The notes under the pieces were generated by a model. The model was not told the DNA's origin. It worked only from the letters and a program-made list of their open reading frames with translations, and did not search any database. Below are positions 34,279-44,056 of a DNA stretch of 64,000 nt, in pieces (position 1 is the first letter of the stretch; every line of letters starts with the position of its first letter). Location: the NCBI RefSeq assembly GCF_009914765.1, contig NZ_WYDS01000013.1, positions 62,001 through 126,000 on the forward strand, read 5' to 3'. The position numbers and the translations under genes are program-made. This DNA is from Halodesulfovibrio sp. MK-HDV. GTDB lineage: Bacteria; Desulfobacterota; Desulfovibrionia; Desulfovibrionales; Desulfovibrionaceae.

Positions 34279-35190
34279 ATGGTTAAAGAGATACTCTTAT
34301 ATTTACAGGGGCTCCCCTTAGCGACAATGTTGACGGCACTTTTCGGAGTGCTAACCCTTTTGTGGGCAAAAAAGAAAATTGATAATACTGAGTCACAGCG
34401 GCAGCAGCGAATTTCTGCTCAGGATAAGTTTTTAGCAAAAAACACAGACTCACCTCAAGATCGCCCCAACAGGCGGGCACGCAAGAAGGCGATGGAATCG
34501 ATTGAAAATCGTTTCACCATTATTCGCCGCATTTCTTTGTTTTCCTTGATTATTCTATGGATGATCGCTTTGATATTTCCATATATTGGAAATATTCCGG
34601 CAACATATATATCTATATTTGCTGCATCTGTCGGTGTGGTTGTAGGTATTATGGCACGCCCACTTATTGAAAATACCATCGCGGGGATAGTCATTTCTTT
34701 TTCACAGCCCTTTCGGGTGAATGACACCGTAATTGTGGATGGGCATTACGGCACGATTGAAGATATTACCACGATTCATACGGTGTTAAAGCTTTGGAAC
34801 TGGAAGCGGGTAATCTTTCCTAACAGTATGATGCTCTCACAGAAGGTGATCAACTATACGAAAACGGATTTGTTCCAGTGGGTGAACATTGAATTTGTTG
34901 TTTCGTATGATTGCGATCTGGATCATGTGGAACGGCTTGTTAAGCGTGAAGTGGTGAACTGTAGTCATTTTGCAGATTACGAAGATCCACGTTTCTGGGT
35001 GATCGGTATGGAAGAGCGAAGCTTCAAATGCTGGGTTGTTGCATGGGCTGATAATCCGCCTGCTGCATGGGAGCTTGGTCACGAAATACGGTCCAAAATT
35101 ATTAAGGTGTTCCATAGGAACAATATTAATGCTTCTAAGGTCGAATTTAATTTTTCACCGGAAGCGATAGATCCTCCGAAAATGAAATAA
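34279..35190 (+). CDS. MscS-family mechanosensitive ion channel
   Basis: A 303-residue inner-membrane protein. Membrane helices lie near residues 10-28, 80-103 and 108-128. The MscS pore/beta region is seen in GIMARPLIENTIAGIVISFSQ, PFRVNDTVIVDGHYGTIEDI and the FPNSMMLSQKVINYT block. The C-terminal domain is a cytoplasmic cage half. Such channels release solutes on hypo-osmotic shock. ATG 34279 has only a weak ribosome binding site. It is divergent from the sigma54 activator (98-base gap). Confidence 0.9.
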   Translation: MVKEILLYLQGLPLATMLTALFGVLTLLWAKKKIDNTESQRQQRISAQDKFLAKNTDSPQDRPNRRARKKAMESIENRFTIIRRISLFSLIILWMIALIFPYIGNIPATYISIFAASVGVVVGIMARPLIENTIAGIVISFSQPFRVNDTVIVDGHYGTIEDITTIHTVLKLWNWKRVIFPNSMMLSQKVINYTKTDLFQWVNIEFVVSYDCDLDHVERLVKREVVNCSHFADYEDPRFWVIGMEERSFKCWVVAWADNPPAAWELGHEIRSKIIKVFHRNNINASKVEFNFSPEAIDPPKMK

Positions 35191-35237
35191 TTTTTTAGTT
35201 GTCGATTTTTGCAAGATGCACAAAGAATAAAAAAAAA

Positions 35238-35262
35238 GAGCTGCCATATTGGCAGCTCTTTT
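35238..35262. terminator. Bidirectional rho-independent terminator
   Basis: AGAGCTGCCA/TGGCAGCTCT with a 3-base loop, A-run before and T-run after. It lies between the converging mscS-like gene and the anchored hypothetical gene. Confidence 0.93.
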
Positions 35263-35264
35263 TT

Positions 35265-36119
35265 TTAGAAAGTCGTAATCGTAATTTTATTCTCGCTTGA
35301 TGGAGACTGCATTAACAGACTCATGAAGAGAGCCTGAATCGGCATGCTTTTGCCATCTGGGGTGCTGTATGATGCTGAAAGCTGTTTAGAACCTGAAATA
35401 AAGCTCTGTAAGTCTGCCTGATAATCGACAGCAGGAACTTTTTTCAATTCTTTCTCAATGGTAGGAAGTGTTTCTTCTTTTACATTATTAGCAGCTAAGA
35501 ATTTTGCAACACCGCCATCATTTTTGAATGTAACTTTGATTGATTTCAGACCGATGCCACGCGCAATCGAAGCCTGATCCATTTCTTTCTTTTCCAACAT
35601 CATTTTGTAGAACTCAGGGGTGAATTCGAGTGCAAGGTTCGAAGTCATGCTGCCAAGTTCCGGCACTTGAATGGTTGCAACGCTGTCTGCATTTGTGCCG
35701 TCGAGTGTAGAGCTGCCGGAGATGTTTAGTACGAGATTATCAGTTCCATACTTTGCCGCTAAAGGAGCAACGAGCGGGAGCTTCATGCTGGTACAGGTAA
35801 AGCTTGTTTTGCCCTGATTTATATCCATAGAAAGAAGAGTGGTAAGAGAAGGGGATTTGGAAAGGGTGATATCTTTAATAGTTACAGTTTGTTTTGCGTT
35901 AGTTGAACCTTTTTCTCGTATTACAACGTCACTGTAATTAATGGATAAAATCCCAGCATCTATTTTGCTGCAAGTTACTTCAAGATCTTGTTTGTTCAGA
36001 TCTTCAAGCATTTCTACTGCAAGTTCTTTATTTTTTTTGATGAGTATAAATGAGCCAATGAGAGCTACTGCGACAATGCCGGCAAGAGCGATAGTAAGTA
36101 TTTTACGTTTAGGAGTCAT
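35265..36119 (-). CDS. Membrane-anchored hypothetical protein
   Basis: A 284-residue protein with one N-terminal membrane helix (ILTIALAGIVAVALIGSFIL, residues 7-26) and a soluble, probably periplasmic domain. The domain is rich in alternating hydrophobic/Thr/Ser stretches (VTIKDITLSKSPSLTTLLSM) suggesting beta-strands, in the manner of AsmA- or DUF945-like proteins, but I do not recognise the family. Two cysteines (TCSKI, FTCTSM) could pair. It is monocistronic and ends at the shared terminator. The function is unknown. Confidence 0.8.
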   Translation of the reverse strand: MTPKRKILTIALAGIVAVALIGSFILIKKNKELAVEMLEDLNKQDLEVTCSKIDAGILSINYSDVVIREKGSTNAKQTVTIKDITLSKSPSLTTLLSMDINQGKTSFTCTSMKLPLVAPLAAKYGTDNLVLNISGSSTLDGTNADSVATIQVPELGSMTSNLALEFTPEFYKMMLEKKEMDQASIARGIGLKSIKVTFKNDGGVAKFLAANNVKEETLPTIEKELKKVPAVDYQADLQSFISGSKQLSASYSTPDGKSMPIQALFMSLLMQSPSSENKITITTF

Positions 36120-36485
36120 AGTATTCCGCCTGATAAAGTCGAATGGTTAAAGTTGTATTCGTGAGTGATTACTTGTTTGCTGATAGTGGGAAAATATACA
36201 TCTGTCTATGTATAAGGAAGAGTTGTCGTGAAAGACTGCCCGTTTTGTGCATTTCAGTACAAGTGCAAACTACGCATACTTTAGGAAAAGTTGTTAATAA
36301 TGTGGTGCAAAGTTTTGTTAGCATTGTTTAATTATCTGAAATTATAGAGCTATTGTTCATTTTCTCTAAAATTTTTTGTTTTGAGCATGTAAACTTAGGT
36401 ATGCATATTCAACAGTCGAGAAGGATGTGTTTAGTATTCTTTTTCTGCATTATACTGAAATATAAGTAGAATTTATTTGTGAAAA
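36120..36485. other. Intergenic region upstream of the YeiH-like gene
   Basis: No credible ORF. It holds imperfect dyads such as TTGTGCA..TGCAAAC near 36245-36275 and TTGAGCAT..ATGCATATTCAA near 36380-36412 that could be activator sites for the sigma54 promoter that follows. I could not single out a clear repeated site. Confidence 0.4.
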
Positions 36486-36488
36486 AAG

Positions 36489-36504
36489 TGGCATCCTCTT
36501 TGCT
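36489..36504 (+). promoter_or_regulatory. Sigma54 (-24/-12) promoter of the YeiH-like exporter gene
   Basis: TGGCATCCTCTTTGCT has GG and GC ten bases apart and matches the consensus TGGCAC-N5-TTGC well. The predicted start near 36515 leaves a 5' leader of about 70 bases. Confidence 0.7.
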
Positions 36505-36585
36505 AGTTCTCTACCAAACCTGCGGGTTTTAATCGTGGGGTGTTAAAAAGATGGTAGTGCCGACTTGCAAAGGAGGAAATGCATA

Positions 36586-38322
36586 ATGGCTGAGCAAAAA
36601 AATATTGTGGTTGATGAGGGTAGCTCTAAGATCTCCGATCTGTGGCTGAAAGAAGATTACTGGGCGATTTGGCTTGGTGCTCTTATTTTGATGATTGGTA
36701 GTGTTATCTACTTCACCAATGCTCCTAAAGATCTGGATTCGAAGATTGCAACAGCAAACTCCGTAATGCAGGAACAGGCTGAGTATGCACCGTTTAAGAC
36801 TGTTGCTTACTATGACGCTCAGGATAGCAAGGGTAAACTGAAAGCTACTAGTTCTCCTGTTGGTAAAGCGATCAAAAATTGGACTAGCAAGCCTAAGAAG
36901 TGGAAGTCTAACCCACTTGACGCTTTCTACATGGATCAGGCTGCTGCAGATTCTTTGAACGCAAAGTACAAACCTAAGTACGATGCTGCCGCTGCTAAAA
37001 CTAAAGCTTCTAAAATGGCTGCTCTTACTGCACAGGAAGCCGCTGCACAGTCTTCCTTTACAAACGCTTCTTTCAACGACGAAGCAATTTCTAAAATTGC
37101 TACATGGCGTAAAGCTCGCCAGGCTTCAAAGAAAGCTCAAAAGAAAATTAAACATAAGCCTTATAACTTGTTCCCGTCCCTGCTTGGACTCTGCCTTGCA
37201 ATGGCAGCTATGTTCGCAGTGGGTCTCAAAGTTATGGGTAAAGATACTGGCGGATTCCTTAAAGGTTTCTTCGCAGTATTCGCAGTTGGCGTAATTGCAT
37301 ACCTCATGGGGTATCAAGCAACTATGAAACATTACGGTATCGGCTACGCTGCTTGGGCTATCGCAATCGGTATGCTTATCGCAAACACTGTCGGTACTCC
37401 TAATTGGATTAAACCTGCTCTTCAGGTTGAATACTTCATTAAAACCGGTCTCGTACTTCTTGGTGCTGAAGTTCTCTTCAGTAAAGTTATCGCGATTGGT
37501 GTACCTGGTATCTTCGTAGCTTGGGTTGTTACCCCTGTTGTTCTGATCTCAACTTACATTTTTGGTCAGAAAGTTATTAAAATGCCTTCTAAGTCTTTGA
37601 ACATGGTAATTTCTGCTGACATGTCCGTATGTGGTACATCCGCTGCGATTGCTACTGCTGCTGCTTGTCGTGCAAAAAAAGAAGAACTTACACTTGCGAT
37701 CGGTCTTTCCCTCGTGTTTACTTCCATTATGATGATCGTGATGCCTGCAGTTATTAAAGCTACTGCAATGCCACACGTTCTCGGTGGTGCATGGATGGGT
37801 GGTACTATTGACGCAACTGGTGCTGTAGCTGCTGCCGGCGCATTCCTTTCTGAGAAAGCTATGTTCGTTGCTGCTACAATTAAGATGATTCAGAACGTAC
37901 TTATCGGTGTAACAGCTTTTTGTGTAGCTGTTTACTGGTGCACTAAAGTTGAATGCGAAGCAGGTAAGAAAGTTGGCTGGATGGAAATCTGGCATCGTTT
38001 CCCTAAATTCGTTATCGGCTTCATCATCGCATCTATCATCTTCTCAACCATCTACACCAGCCTTGGTTCCGACGCAGGCTTTGCGATGGTCGACCATGGT
38101 GTAATCCGCGGCTTCTCTAAAATCTTCCGCGGTTGGTTCTTCTGCCTTAGCTTCGCAGCGATTGGTCTTGCTACCAACTTCCGCGAACTTGCAGGCTACT
38201 TTAAAGGCGGCAAGCCACTTATCCTGTACGCTTGTGGTCAGTCTCTCAACCTTATGCTTACTCTCACAATGGCATACCTCATGTTCTACGTGGTATTCCC
38301 TGAGATTACTGCTAAGATCTAA
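36586..38322 (+). CDS. YeiH-family putative sulfate/sulfite exporter, long form
   Basis: A 578-residue membrane protein. Residues 1-200 contain one helix ([18 protein letters not shown]) and a long Ala/Lys-rich extramembrane segment. The rest is a ten-helix YeiH/UPF0324 core with family blocks such as [35 protein letters not shown] and [19 protein letters not shown]. The core family is annotated as a putative sulfate exporter, unproven. ATG 36586 is chosen for its AGGAGG. A sigma54-type promoter lies upstream and a terminator follows, with a small membrane protein gene just beyond. Confidence 0.88.
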   Translation: MAEQKNIVVDEGSSKISDLWLKEDYWAIWLGALILMIGSVIYFTNAPKDLDSKIATANSVMQEQAEYAPFKTVAYYDAQDSKGKLKATSSPVGKAIKNWTSKPKKWKSNPLDAFYMDQAAADSLNAKYKPKYDAAAAKTKASKMAALTAQEAAAQSSFTNASFNDEAISKIATWRKARQASKKAQKKIKHKPYNLFPSLLGLCLAMAAMFAVGLKVMGKDTGGFLKGFFAVFAVGVIAYLMGYQATMKHYGIGYAAWAIAIGMLIANTVGTPNWIKPALQVEYFIKTGLVLLGAEVLFSKVIAIGVPGIFVAWVVTPVVLISTYIFGQKVIKMPSKSLNMVISADMSVCGTSAAIATAAACRAKKEELTLAIGLSLVFTSIMMIVMPAVIKATAMPHVLGGAWMGGTIDATGAVAAAGAFLSEKAMFVAATIKMIQNVLIGVTAFCVAVYWCTKVECEAGKKVGWMEIWHRFPKFVIGFIIASIIFSTIYTSLGSDAGFAMVDHGVIRGFSKIFRGWFFCLSFAAIGLATNFRELAGYFKGGKPLILYACGQSLNLMLTLTMAYLMFYVVFPEITAKI

Positions 38323-38334
38323 ATGCATACTTGG

Positions 38335-38364
38335 CGGGAGAGGCAACAAGCCTCTCCCGTTTTT
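38335..38364 (+). terminator. Rho-independent terminator (leaky?) after the YeiH-like gene
   Basis: CGGGAGAGGC/GCCTCTCCCG with a 5-base loop and five T. It lies between the exporter gene and the small gene at 38422, so some read-through is needed for cotranscription. Confidence 0.88.
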
Positions 38365-38421
38365 GAGCAAAACAAATTTTCACCCTCTCCGGTGCAATTA
38401 CACCGCATAAGGAATGGGAAC

Positions 38422-38688
38422 ATGACAATTAATAAGACAAGCGCAGCTTACAGATGGACCAAGTTTATTGCCGGTCTCGCCATTTTCTGGTCATTCACAT
38501 ATGTTATTTGCCCAGCGATTACCGCAAGCTCTGAGAGTTTTACCACCATGGCAAAATTCATAGATGATAGCGGCATTGAAACAGGTGAGTTTTTCTACAC
38601 AGATATCGAAGTTTGTGGCGAAGCTGAGTTAGGCGCCCGTTCGACATTCGAGCACATGCCCCGCTCGATGACTGTAGTTGCAAAATAG
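38422..38688 (+). CDS. Small membrane protein of unknown function
   Basis: An 88-residue protein with one membrane helix (FIAGLAIFWSFTYVICPAIT, about residues 14-33) and a C-terminal soluble part (MAKFIDDSGIETGEFFYTDI, then EVCGEAELGARSTFEHM). AAGGAATGGGAAC precedes ATG. I do not recognise it. Its place between the YeiH-like exporter and the sensor kinase suggests a link to the same system. A terminator follows. Confidence 0.72.
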   Translation: MTINKTSAAYRWTKFIAGLAIFWSFTYVICPAITASSESFTTMAKFIDDSGIETGEFFYTDIEVCGEAELGARSTFEHMPRSMTVVAK

Positions 38689-38719
38689 AATTTTTTTACT
38701 TGGCTTATTTTTTGTCTGA

Positions 38720-38750
38720 GACCCCGTAGTGCACACTCTACGGGGTCTTT
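38720..38750 (+). terminator. Rho-independent terminator after the small membrane protein gene
   Basis: GACCCCGTAG/CTACGGGGTC with an 8-base loop and a short T-run. Confidence 0.88.
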
Positions 38751-38924
38751 ATGTATTTTTAGCAGGTTAGCGGGCTGGGCAAAAATTGGCGTTATATTGA
38801 GTTGTAGCCCTATACATTCTGCGCTACGGTGCCCATTCGCACCTGCCTGTATACATTGCTATGCGGGTAAAAAGACGCTGTACTGCTCAATTTTCAGCGT
38901 CATAGTCTGGAGACACACATCTGT

Positions 38925-41348
38925 ATGCTTTTTCGTAAACCGTATTCTTTGCAAAAGCAGTTCTTAAGTGGACTTGCTGTGGCATCGCTTGTTCTCGGGG
39001 TAATATTTGCCATCGGTTTCTATATCCATATGCGAACAGTATTGGAGGATGAAGTTGAGGCTAAAGCGACCCTGACGTTTACACAGGTTGATGCTGTGCA
39101 GAACTACGTACGAAAAGTGCTGCGCCCTAAGATGTATGAAATGATCCCCGGTACGTTCATTATTGAGGCCATGAGCTCGTCGTATATTTCTCGTAGTGTC
39201 ATGGAGCGTTTTAAAGGGGAAGAGGGCTATTTGTACCGCCGTGTTGCTATTAATTCCCGTAATCCGGAGTTTGAAGCAAACACGCTGGAGCGTGGTTTTG
39301 TGGAATATTTTCGTGAGCACCCAACGGATACGCTTTGGAAGGGCTACAAAGACATAGCAGGACAGCGGTATTATGTGATGGCGCGTCCGGTTACCTATGT
39401 TGAAAGCTGTATGCGTTGTCATGGCGATATTAATGACGCACCAGTGGAAGTTGTTCAGCAGTACGGTAAACGTGGTTTCAACAAAGAAGCCGATTCCATC
39501 GGCGGTGTAGATTTGGTAGGCATCAATGTCATGGCAAGTCTTGGCCAGTTGCAAAAGACAATTATCGGCTACTTTGCTTTCTTTGTTGTGGGTGCGATTG
39601 TGTTTTTCTCCACTACAAACGTGCTGTTTAAAGTGCTGGTTGTGGATAATATTAAACGAATTTCCTCAGTGTTCCGTGCGAACCTCGAAGAGACTGGCGG
39701 CACTGAATTACTTGATAGTATTGCAGAGAAGGATGAGATTGAAGAGCTTGAATCGGGGCTGCTTGAATTAAACAATCATTTGTTCTCTGCACGTGCGCAA
39801 TTGAAGGAGTATGCAGAAAACCTGCGTGCTATGGTTGATGAGCGTACACAGGAGCTGACGCATGAAGCATTGGAGCGTCGTGCTGACGTTGCGCTGTTCA
39901 TTACTATGTTGTCTCTTATGCAGAAAAGCCGTTCCCGTGGTGAGTTGTTAAACCTTGCCATGCCGGAAATTGGCAACCGATTCCACGCAACAACCGTTAC
40001 CTATATTTGTACTTTTTCTTCAAATAACAGCTACTCGTGGCCGAGCGGCGCAGAAGCGCAAAAGCTTCCTGAAGACTGGCTGTACGTCATCACTGAAAGC
40101 GGCATTAAATTTGAAGATAACCGCATCATTATTTCTGTGGAATCCAGTGCAGGCAACGCAGAAGGGGTGGTAATTCTGTATTGGGATGATCCTCGATACG
40201 TTTCATTGCAAGATCATGGTTTGATGCGTGCTCTCGGCAGGCAACTAGGCGCAGCAGGGGAAAACCTTGTGGCGCTGGATAACATGATGCGCCAGATGCA
40301 GACTCTGCAAACCATTGTTGAAGGTATCACAGACCCCCTTGTATTGATGGATGCATCCTGTAACGTCCTCACGGCGAATCAGGCTGCGTGTAATCTTTCG
40401 GCAGAATTTAGCGCCGGTCGCGATGTCAGCGGCAATATTCTTTCTATGTTGTCCGATTACAATGCTACGGATGGCTGCTCTATGCAGCTTGCGCTTTCCC
40501 GCAAGGTTCCGTTTGTAGATGAAGTAGTGGTGGATGACAGCCGTACGTTTTCAATGGGTATTTATCCCGTCATTCAGGGGAACAACCGCCCTGATCGTGT
40601 TGTTGTACATGTGCGCGAGACCACGCGAGAAAAACGTATGCTCGCCCAGATGCAGCAGCATGAAAAGCTGGCAACAATTGGTAAGCTTGCAGCAGGGCTT
40701 GCGCATGAGATTAACAACCCGTTGGGAGTTATTCTCTGTTATGCTGAGTTGTTGAAAGATGATGCTGATGGTGCACAGCAGAATCAGGATATTGATATCA
40801 TCCTGCGTCATACTCGACATGCCCAGCGCATTTTACGTGATTTGTTAGATTTTGCCCGTCCGAAAGTGAGCCATAAGGGCACATCGGATACAGCGCATGT
40901 TGTACAGAATATTACAGAGGTTTTCTCTGTTCAGGCAGCAGCAAAGAAAGTAGAACTCACTGCATCAGTTTCAACTGAGAATGCCTTTGCCGCAATCGGT
41001 GAGCAGGAGTTGGAACAGGTTCTTTCAAACCTTGTGTTGAATGCACTTGATGCTGTTGAAGAGAACAAGGGGCATATTCATTTGAGTGTTGTTCTGAATG
41101 ATGATGCCGTTGTGATGAGTATTGAAGATAACGGTGAAGGTATTTCACCGGAAAACATGCACAGAATTTTTGATCCATTCTTTACAACAAAGGGACCCGG
41201 TTCCGGCACAGGATTAGGACTAGCCATTGTGTATGGCATGGTTACTGACCTTGGCGGTAAGGTTGAAGCTACTTCAAGCACAAATCTTGGCGGGGCACAA
41301 TTTGTTGTTCAGCTTCCGGTTGCGACTTCATGCAACCTTGGGGAATAG
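38925..41348 (+). CDS. Sensor histidine kinase with c-type heme (Tll0287/DUF3365-like) sensor domain
   Basis: An 807-residue kinase. A membrane helix (about residues 15-34) is followed by a periplasmic Tll0287-like domain containing C162-M-R-C165-H166 in VESCMRCHGDIND, a c-type heme attachment motif, then a second helix (about 205-225), a HAMP/coiled-coil region, a GAF-like and a PAS-like region, HisKA with His594 (GLAHEINNPLGVIL) and HATPase_c (NLVLNALDAVEE, DNGEGISPENM, GTGLGLAIVYGMV). The heme suggests redox or gas sensing (inference). It overlaps the sigma54 regulator gene, its likely partner. Confidence 0.92.
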   Translation: MLFRKPYSLQKQFLSGLAVASLVLGVIFAIGFYIHMRTVLEDEVEAKATLTFTQVDAVQNYVRKVLRPKMYEMIPGTFIIEAMSSSYISRSVMERFKGEEGYLYRRVAINSRNPEFEANTLERGFVEYFREHPTDTLWKGYKDIAGQRYYVMARPVTYVESCMRCHGDINDAPVEVVQQYGKRGFNKEADSIGGVDLVGINVMASLGQLQKTIIGYFAFFVVGAIVFFSTTNVLFKVLVVDNIKRISSVFRANLEETGGTELLDSIAEKDEIEELESGLLELNNHLFSARAQLKEYAENLRAMVDERTQELTHEALERRADVALFITMLSLMQKSRSRGELLNLAMPEIGNRFHATTVTYICTFSSNNSYSWPSGAEAQKLPEDWLYVITESGIKFEDNRIIISVESSAGNAEGVVILYWDDPRYVSLQDHGLMRALGRQLGAAGENLVALDNMMRQMQTLQTIVEGITDPLVLMDASCNVLTANQAACNLSAEFSAGRDVSGNILSMLSDYNATDGCSMQLALSRKVPFVDEVVVDDSRTFSMGIYPVIQGNNRPDRVVVHVRETTREKRMLAQMQQHEKLATIGKLAAGLAHEINNPLGVILCYAELLKDDADGAQQNQDIDIILRHTRHAQRILRDLLDFARPKVSHKGTSDTAHVVQNITEVFSVQAAAKKVELTASVSTENAFAAIGEQELEQVLSNLVLNALDAVEENKGHIHLSVVLNDDAVVMSIEDNGEGISPENMHRIFDPFFTTKGPGSGTGLGLAIVYGMVTDLGGKVEATSSTNLGGAQFVVQLPVATSCNLGE

Positions 41349-41350
41349 TC

Positions 41351-42766
41351 GTGGAACAAGCTATTGTAAAACAAACCATTTTGCTCGTTGATGACGAGCA
41401 GGATTTCGCGCGTGGGCTACAGCGTCTCATTGTACGCAAATTTCCTGATCTTAATGTGCTGCTTGCCCATACGGGTGAATCTGCACTTGAGACGTTAAAG
41501 TCAACACACGTAGATATTATGCTCACAGACATGCTTATGCCGGGAATGACCGGTATGGAGCTGCTTCCGCTTGCATTGGAGCAGCGTCCTGATCTTTCAA
41601 TGGTGATGCTTACTGCGCATGGAACTATTGAAACTGCTGTTCAGGCTGTGAAGCATGGTGCGTATGACTTTTTGACCAAGCCTGTAGAGCCTGCTGAATT
41701 ATTCAGGGTTGTGGCAAAAAGTCAGGAACGCGCAACACTCATGAATGAGAACAGACAGTTGAAAGAACAGGTACGTTCTTTCAGCGCCTCCGGTGAGCTT
41801 ATCGGCGAATCGCAGGCCATGCAGCAGCTTAAGCTTTCTATTCAGGCTGTAGCGCATTCAGACTACACAGTTCTCGTTCGCGGGGAATCCGGCACCGGTA
41901 AGGAAATGGTTGCACGGATGATCCATCAGTTGAGTACTCGTATTGAGAAGAATTTTTTAAGCGTGAACTGCCCGGCTATTCCGGAGCAGTTGCTTGAGAG
42001 TGAGCTTTTTGGTCACGTGAAGGGTGCCTTTACAGGCGCAGATAAGGATCATAAGGGGCTTTTTGCCACAACTGATGGTGGAACTCTGCATCTGGATGAA
42101 ATTGGCGATATATCCTTTCAAGTGCAAACAAAGCTGCTTCGTGTTTTGCAGGAAGGTGAAGTGCGTCCTGTGGGAGCAAACTCCAACGAGCAGGTTAATG
42201 TTCGCGTGGTTGCTTCAACAAATCAGGAATTGGAAAAACGGATTCAGGACAAGGCATTTCGAGAAGATTTGTATTACCGCCTGAACGTTCTTACCATCAC
42301 CATCCCGCCTTTGCGCGATCGTGTGACGGATATTCCGTTGCTGACACATCATTTCTTACGTCAGTCCTGTAAAGAAATGGGATTGCCGGAAAAAAGTATC
42401 GCACCGGAAGTGCTCACGTATCTTTCTACCAAGCAGTGGCAGGGGAACGTTCGTGAGTTGCAAAACTATGTGCGTCGCCTGACAGTTTTCTGTTCCGGTG
42501 ATTCCGTAGATATGAGCGTGGTGCGTCTTGTCGATAACGGAACACTGACTGCTGTCGTTACGACAGAGAACGGTGCCGCAGGCATTACACAGTACAAAGA
42601 TGCCAAGAACAAGGTTATCGATGATTTTACGCAAGCGTACGTGTCAGACCTGCTTAAAAGTACCACGGGCAATATTTCAGAAGCTGCACGAGTTTCCGGA
42701 TTGTCCCGAGTAGCACTTCAGAAAATTTTAGCGCGTCTTAACATGGATGCGGCAAGTTTTAGGTAA
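41351..42766 (+). CDS. Sigma54-dependent response regulator (REC-AAA-HTH)
   Basis: A 471-residue NtrC-type regulator. The receiver is intact (ILLVDDEQDFARG, phosphoacceptor Asp in DIMLTDMLMPGMTG, Lys in FLTKPVEP); the AAA+ domain has Walker A GESGTGKEM and sigma54 loop KGAFTGADKD; the Fis-type HTH is GNISEAARVSGLSRVALQKI. GTG 41351 is preferred, with GGGGA upstream; an in-frame ATG at 41330 lies inside the kinase gene and has no ribosome binding site. With the kinase it forms a two-component system; the sigma54 promoter before the YeiH-like gene is a plausible target. Confidence 0.92.
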   Translation: MEQAIVKQTILLVDDEQDFARGLQRLIVRKFPDLNVLLAHTGESALETLKSTHVDIMLTDMLMPGMTGMELLPLALEQRPDLSMVMLTAHGTIETAVQAVKHGAYDFLTKPVEPAELFRVVAKSQERATLMNENRQLKEQVRSFSASGELIGESQAMQQLKLSIQAVAHSDYTVLVRGESGTGKEMVARMIHQLSTRIEKNFLSVNCPAIPEQLLESELFGHVKGAFTGADKDHKGLFATTDGGTLHLDEIGDISFQVQTKLLRVLQEGEVRPVGANSNEQVNVRVVASTNQELEKRIQDKAFREDLYYRLNVLTITIPPLRDRVTDIPLLTHHFLRQSCKEMGLPEKSIAPEVLTYLSTKQWQGNVRELQNYVRRLTVFCSGDSVDMSVVRLVDNGTLTAVVTTENGAAGITQYKDAKNKVIDDFTQAYVSDLLKSTTGNISEAARVSGLSRVALQKILARLNMDAASFR

Positions 42767-42851
42767 AAGTTCCTTGCAACGCGGGCAACCTTGTTGCAAA
42801 AGGAGCGTAGATTTTACGGCAGCATCGTCTGCCGCTAATCATATGGTTTGC

Positions 42852-42890
42852 AGGCTTCCATCGTTGTGATGGGAGCCTCTTTTTTTTGGT
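42852..42890 (+). terminator. Rho-independent terminator after the sigma54 regulator gene
   Basis: AGGCTTCCATC/GATGGGAGCCT (one G-U) with a short loop and eight T. Just before it, 42780-42810 contains CCTTGCAAC..GTTGCAAAAGG, a loose inverted repeat. Confidence 0.85.
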
Positions 42891-43000
42891 ATTTGAATTA
42901 CCAGAAAATGAATGAATATTTTTAGAATATTGCACACATTTCAAGGCTGGAAAGAATCTTGGAGAGGCGAGTGCGATAAGAACTTATGCGAGCAAAATGA

Positions 43001-43036
43001 AAATCCTCGGTAGCTAAATGACTACCGAGGATTTTT
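43001..43036. terminator. Bidirectional rho-independent terminator
   Basis: AAATCCTCGGTAG/CTACCGAGGATTT has an 8-base loop and short T-runs on both strands. It ends the minus-strand ferredoxin-thioredoxin reductase-like gene. Confidence 0.88.
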
Positions 43037-43057
43037 GAAATTATACAAAAGAAAAAT

Positions 43058-43435
43058 TTATTTTGGCGCGTTGTATTTTTCCGGTGCTGGGTCTTTGGTC
43101 ACACCGTAGGTAGCAATACCTTCGTGACCTTCCGGAAGGTGTTCTGTCACTGGCATACCGTCTTCGTTAACGAAGAGCATACAGTGGCAGTATTTGTATT
43201 TTTTCATGTCTTCACATGGGCACAGCCATGTACGGGATTTAATTTCTTCTGTTTTGTCCGGATAAAAACGGCACGGACAGAGAGGTTTACCCAGTGTTTC
43301 AATGTTGCTTGCAAGGCCAGTTACTACCGCATCGGTAACTTCAGCCATGGAGTGGGTGGTAAGTCCTGTTTTTGTGCAATATTTTGCAACATAGTTGCGT
43401 ACACGTTTGATATGTTCTTCTGTTGGTTCGGTCAT
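43058..43435 (-). CDS. Ferredoxin-thioredoxin reductase catalytic subunit-like protein
   Basis: A 125-residue protein with the complete FTR beta-chain cysteine pattern: CPCRFY, then WLCPCEDMKK, then YCHCMLFV. These residues hold the 4Fe-4S cluster and the redox-active disulfide that passes electrons from ferredoxin to thioredoxin-like proteins. The length is normal. No partner (variable subunit or thioredoxin) is adjacent, as is usual outside photosynthetic organisms. Confidence 0.92.
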   Translation of the reverse strand: MTEPTEEHIKRVRNYVAKYCTKTGLTTHSMAEVTDAVVTGLASNIETLGKPLCPCRFYPDKTEEIKSRTWLCPCEDMKKYKYCHCMLFVNEDGMPVTEHLPEGHEGIATYGVTKDPAPEKYNAPK

Positions 43436-44056
43436 TTTTGGTGTCCTGAAAAAGTATTTGGCGGGATGTAATCCCGATGAATTTGGTAAGTATTTTGCGG
43501 TGCGCTGTCAAGGGGGGAACGATGTAGGAACCCGTTTGAATTCCAAGAATATTTGATGATGTTCCGTAAAGAATTAAATCTTATTTTAAAGCTAAGGTGC
43601 GAGGCTTATTAAAAGTTAAATGCCTTCTTATAGAGTAGGATTTGCATCGCAGAATGCATGAAAAAAAAAAGTGCAGATACAGCCGTAGGTGGTGTTTTTT
43701 TACATCTTGAGTAGCACTGATGTGTTCCGTTGTGTTACTCTTGGGTTGAGGTGTGAAGACCAATGTTTTGCGTAAAAAAATGTAGCGAAACTACAGAAAA
43801 TAGAAAAAATTGATATTGAAATTCAGTACCTAGACATTTGATTGGGAATAGCGTTAAGTATACTATCGGATAGTCCCCACTGTGCTATAGCTGTGCCCAC
43901 CATCTCAATATGGTGCATACATAATATTGACTTTTTCCAATAATAGCAGTCTACAGGGGAAAAGCTTCTCTGTACGCCTATGGGGATACGTACTGATAGG
44001 CTGTTACGGGAGCACGACTTTAATTTTTTCGAAGTAGGATTGGAACAGGAGAGAGT
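43436..44056. other. Intergenic region without recognised features
   Basis: About 620 bases, AT-rich, between the divergent FTR-like and GDSL hydrolase genes. I found no ORF with a ribosome binding site, no tRNA and no strong hairpin. Confidence 0.5.
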
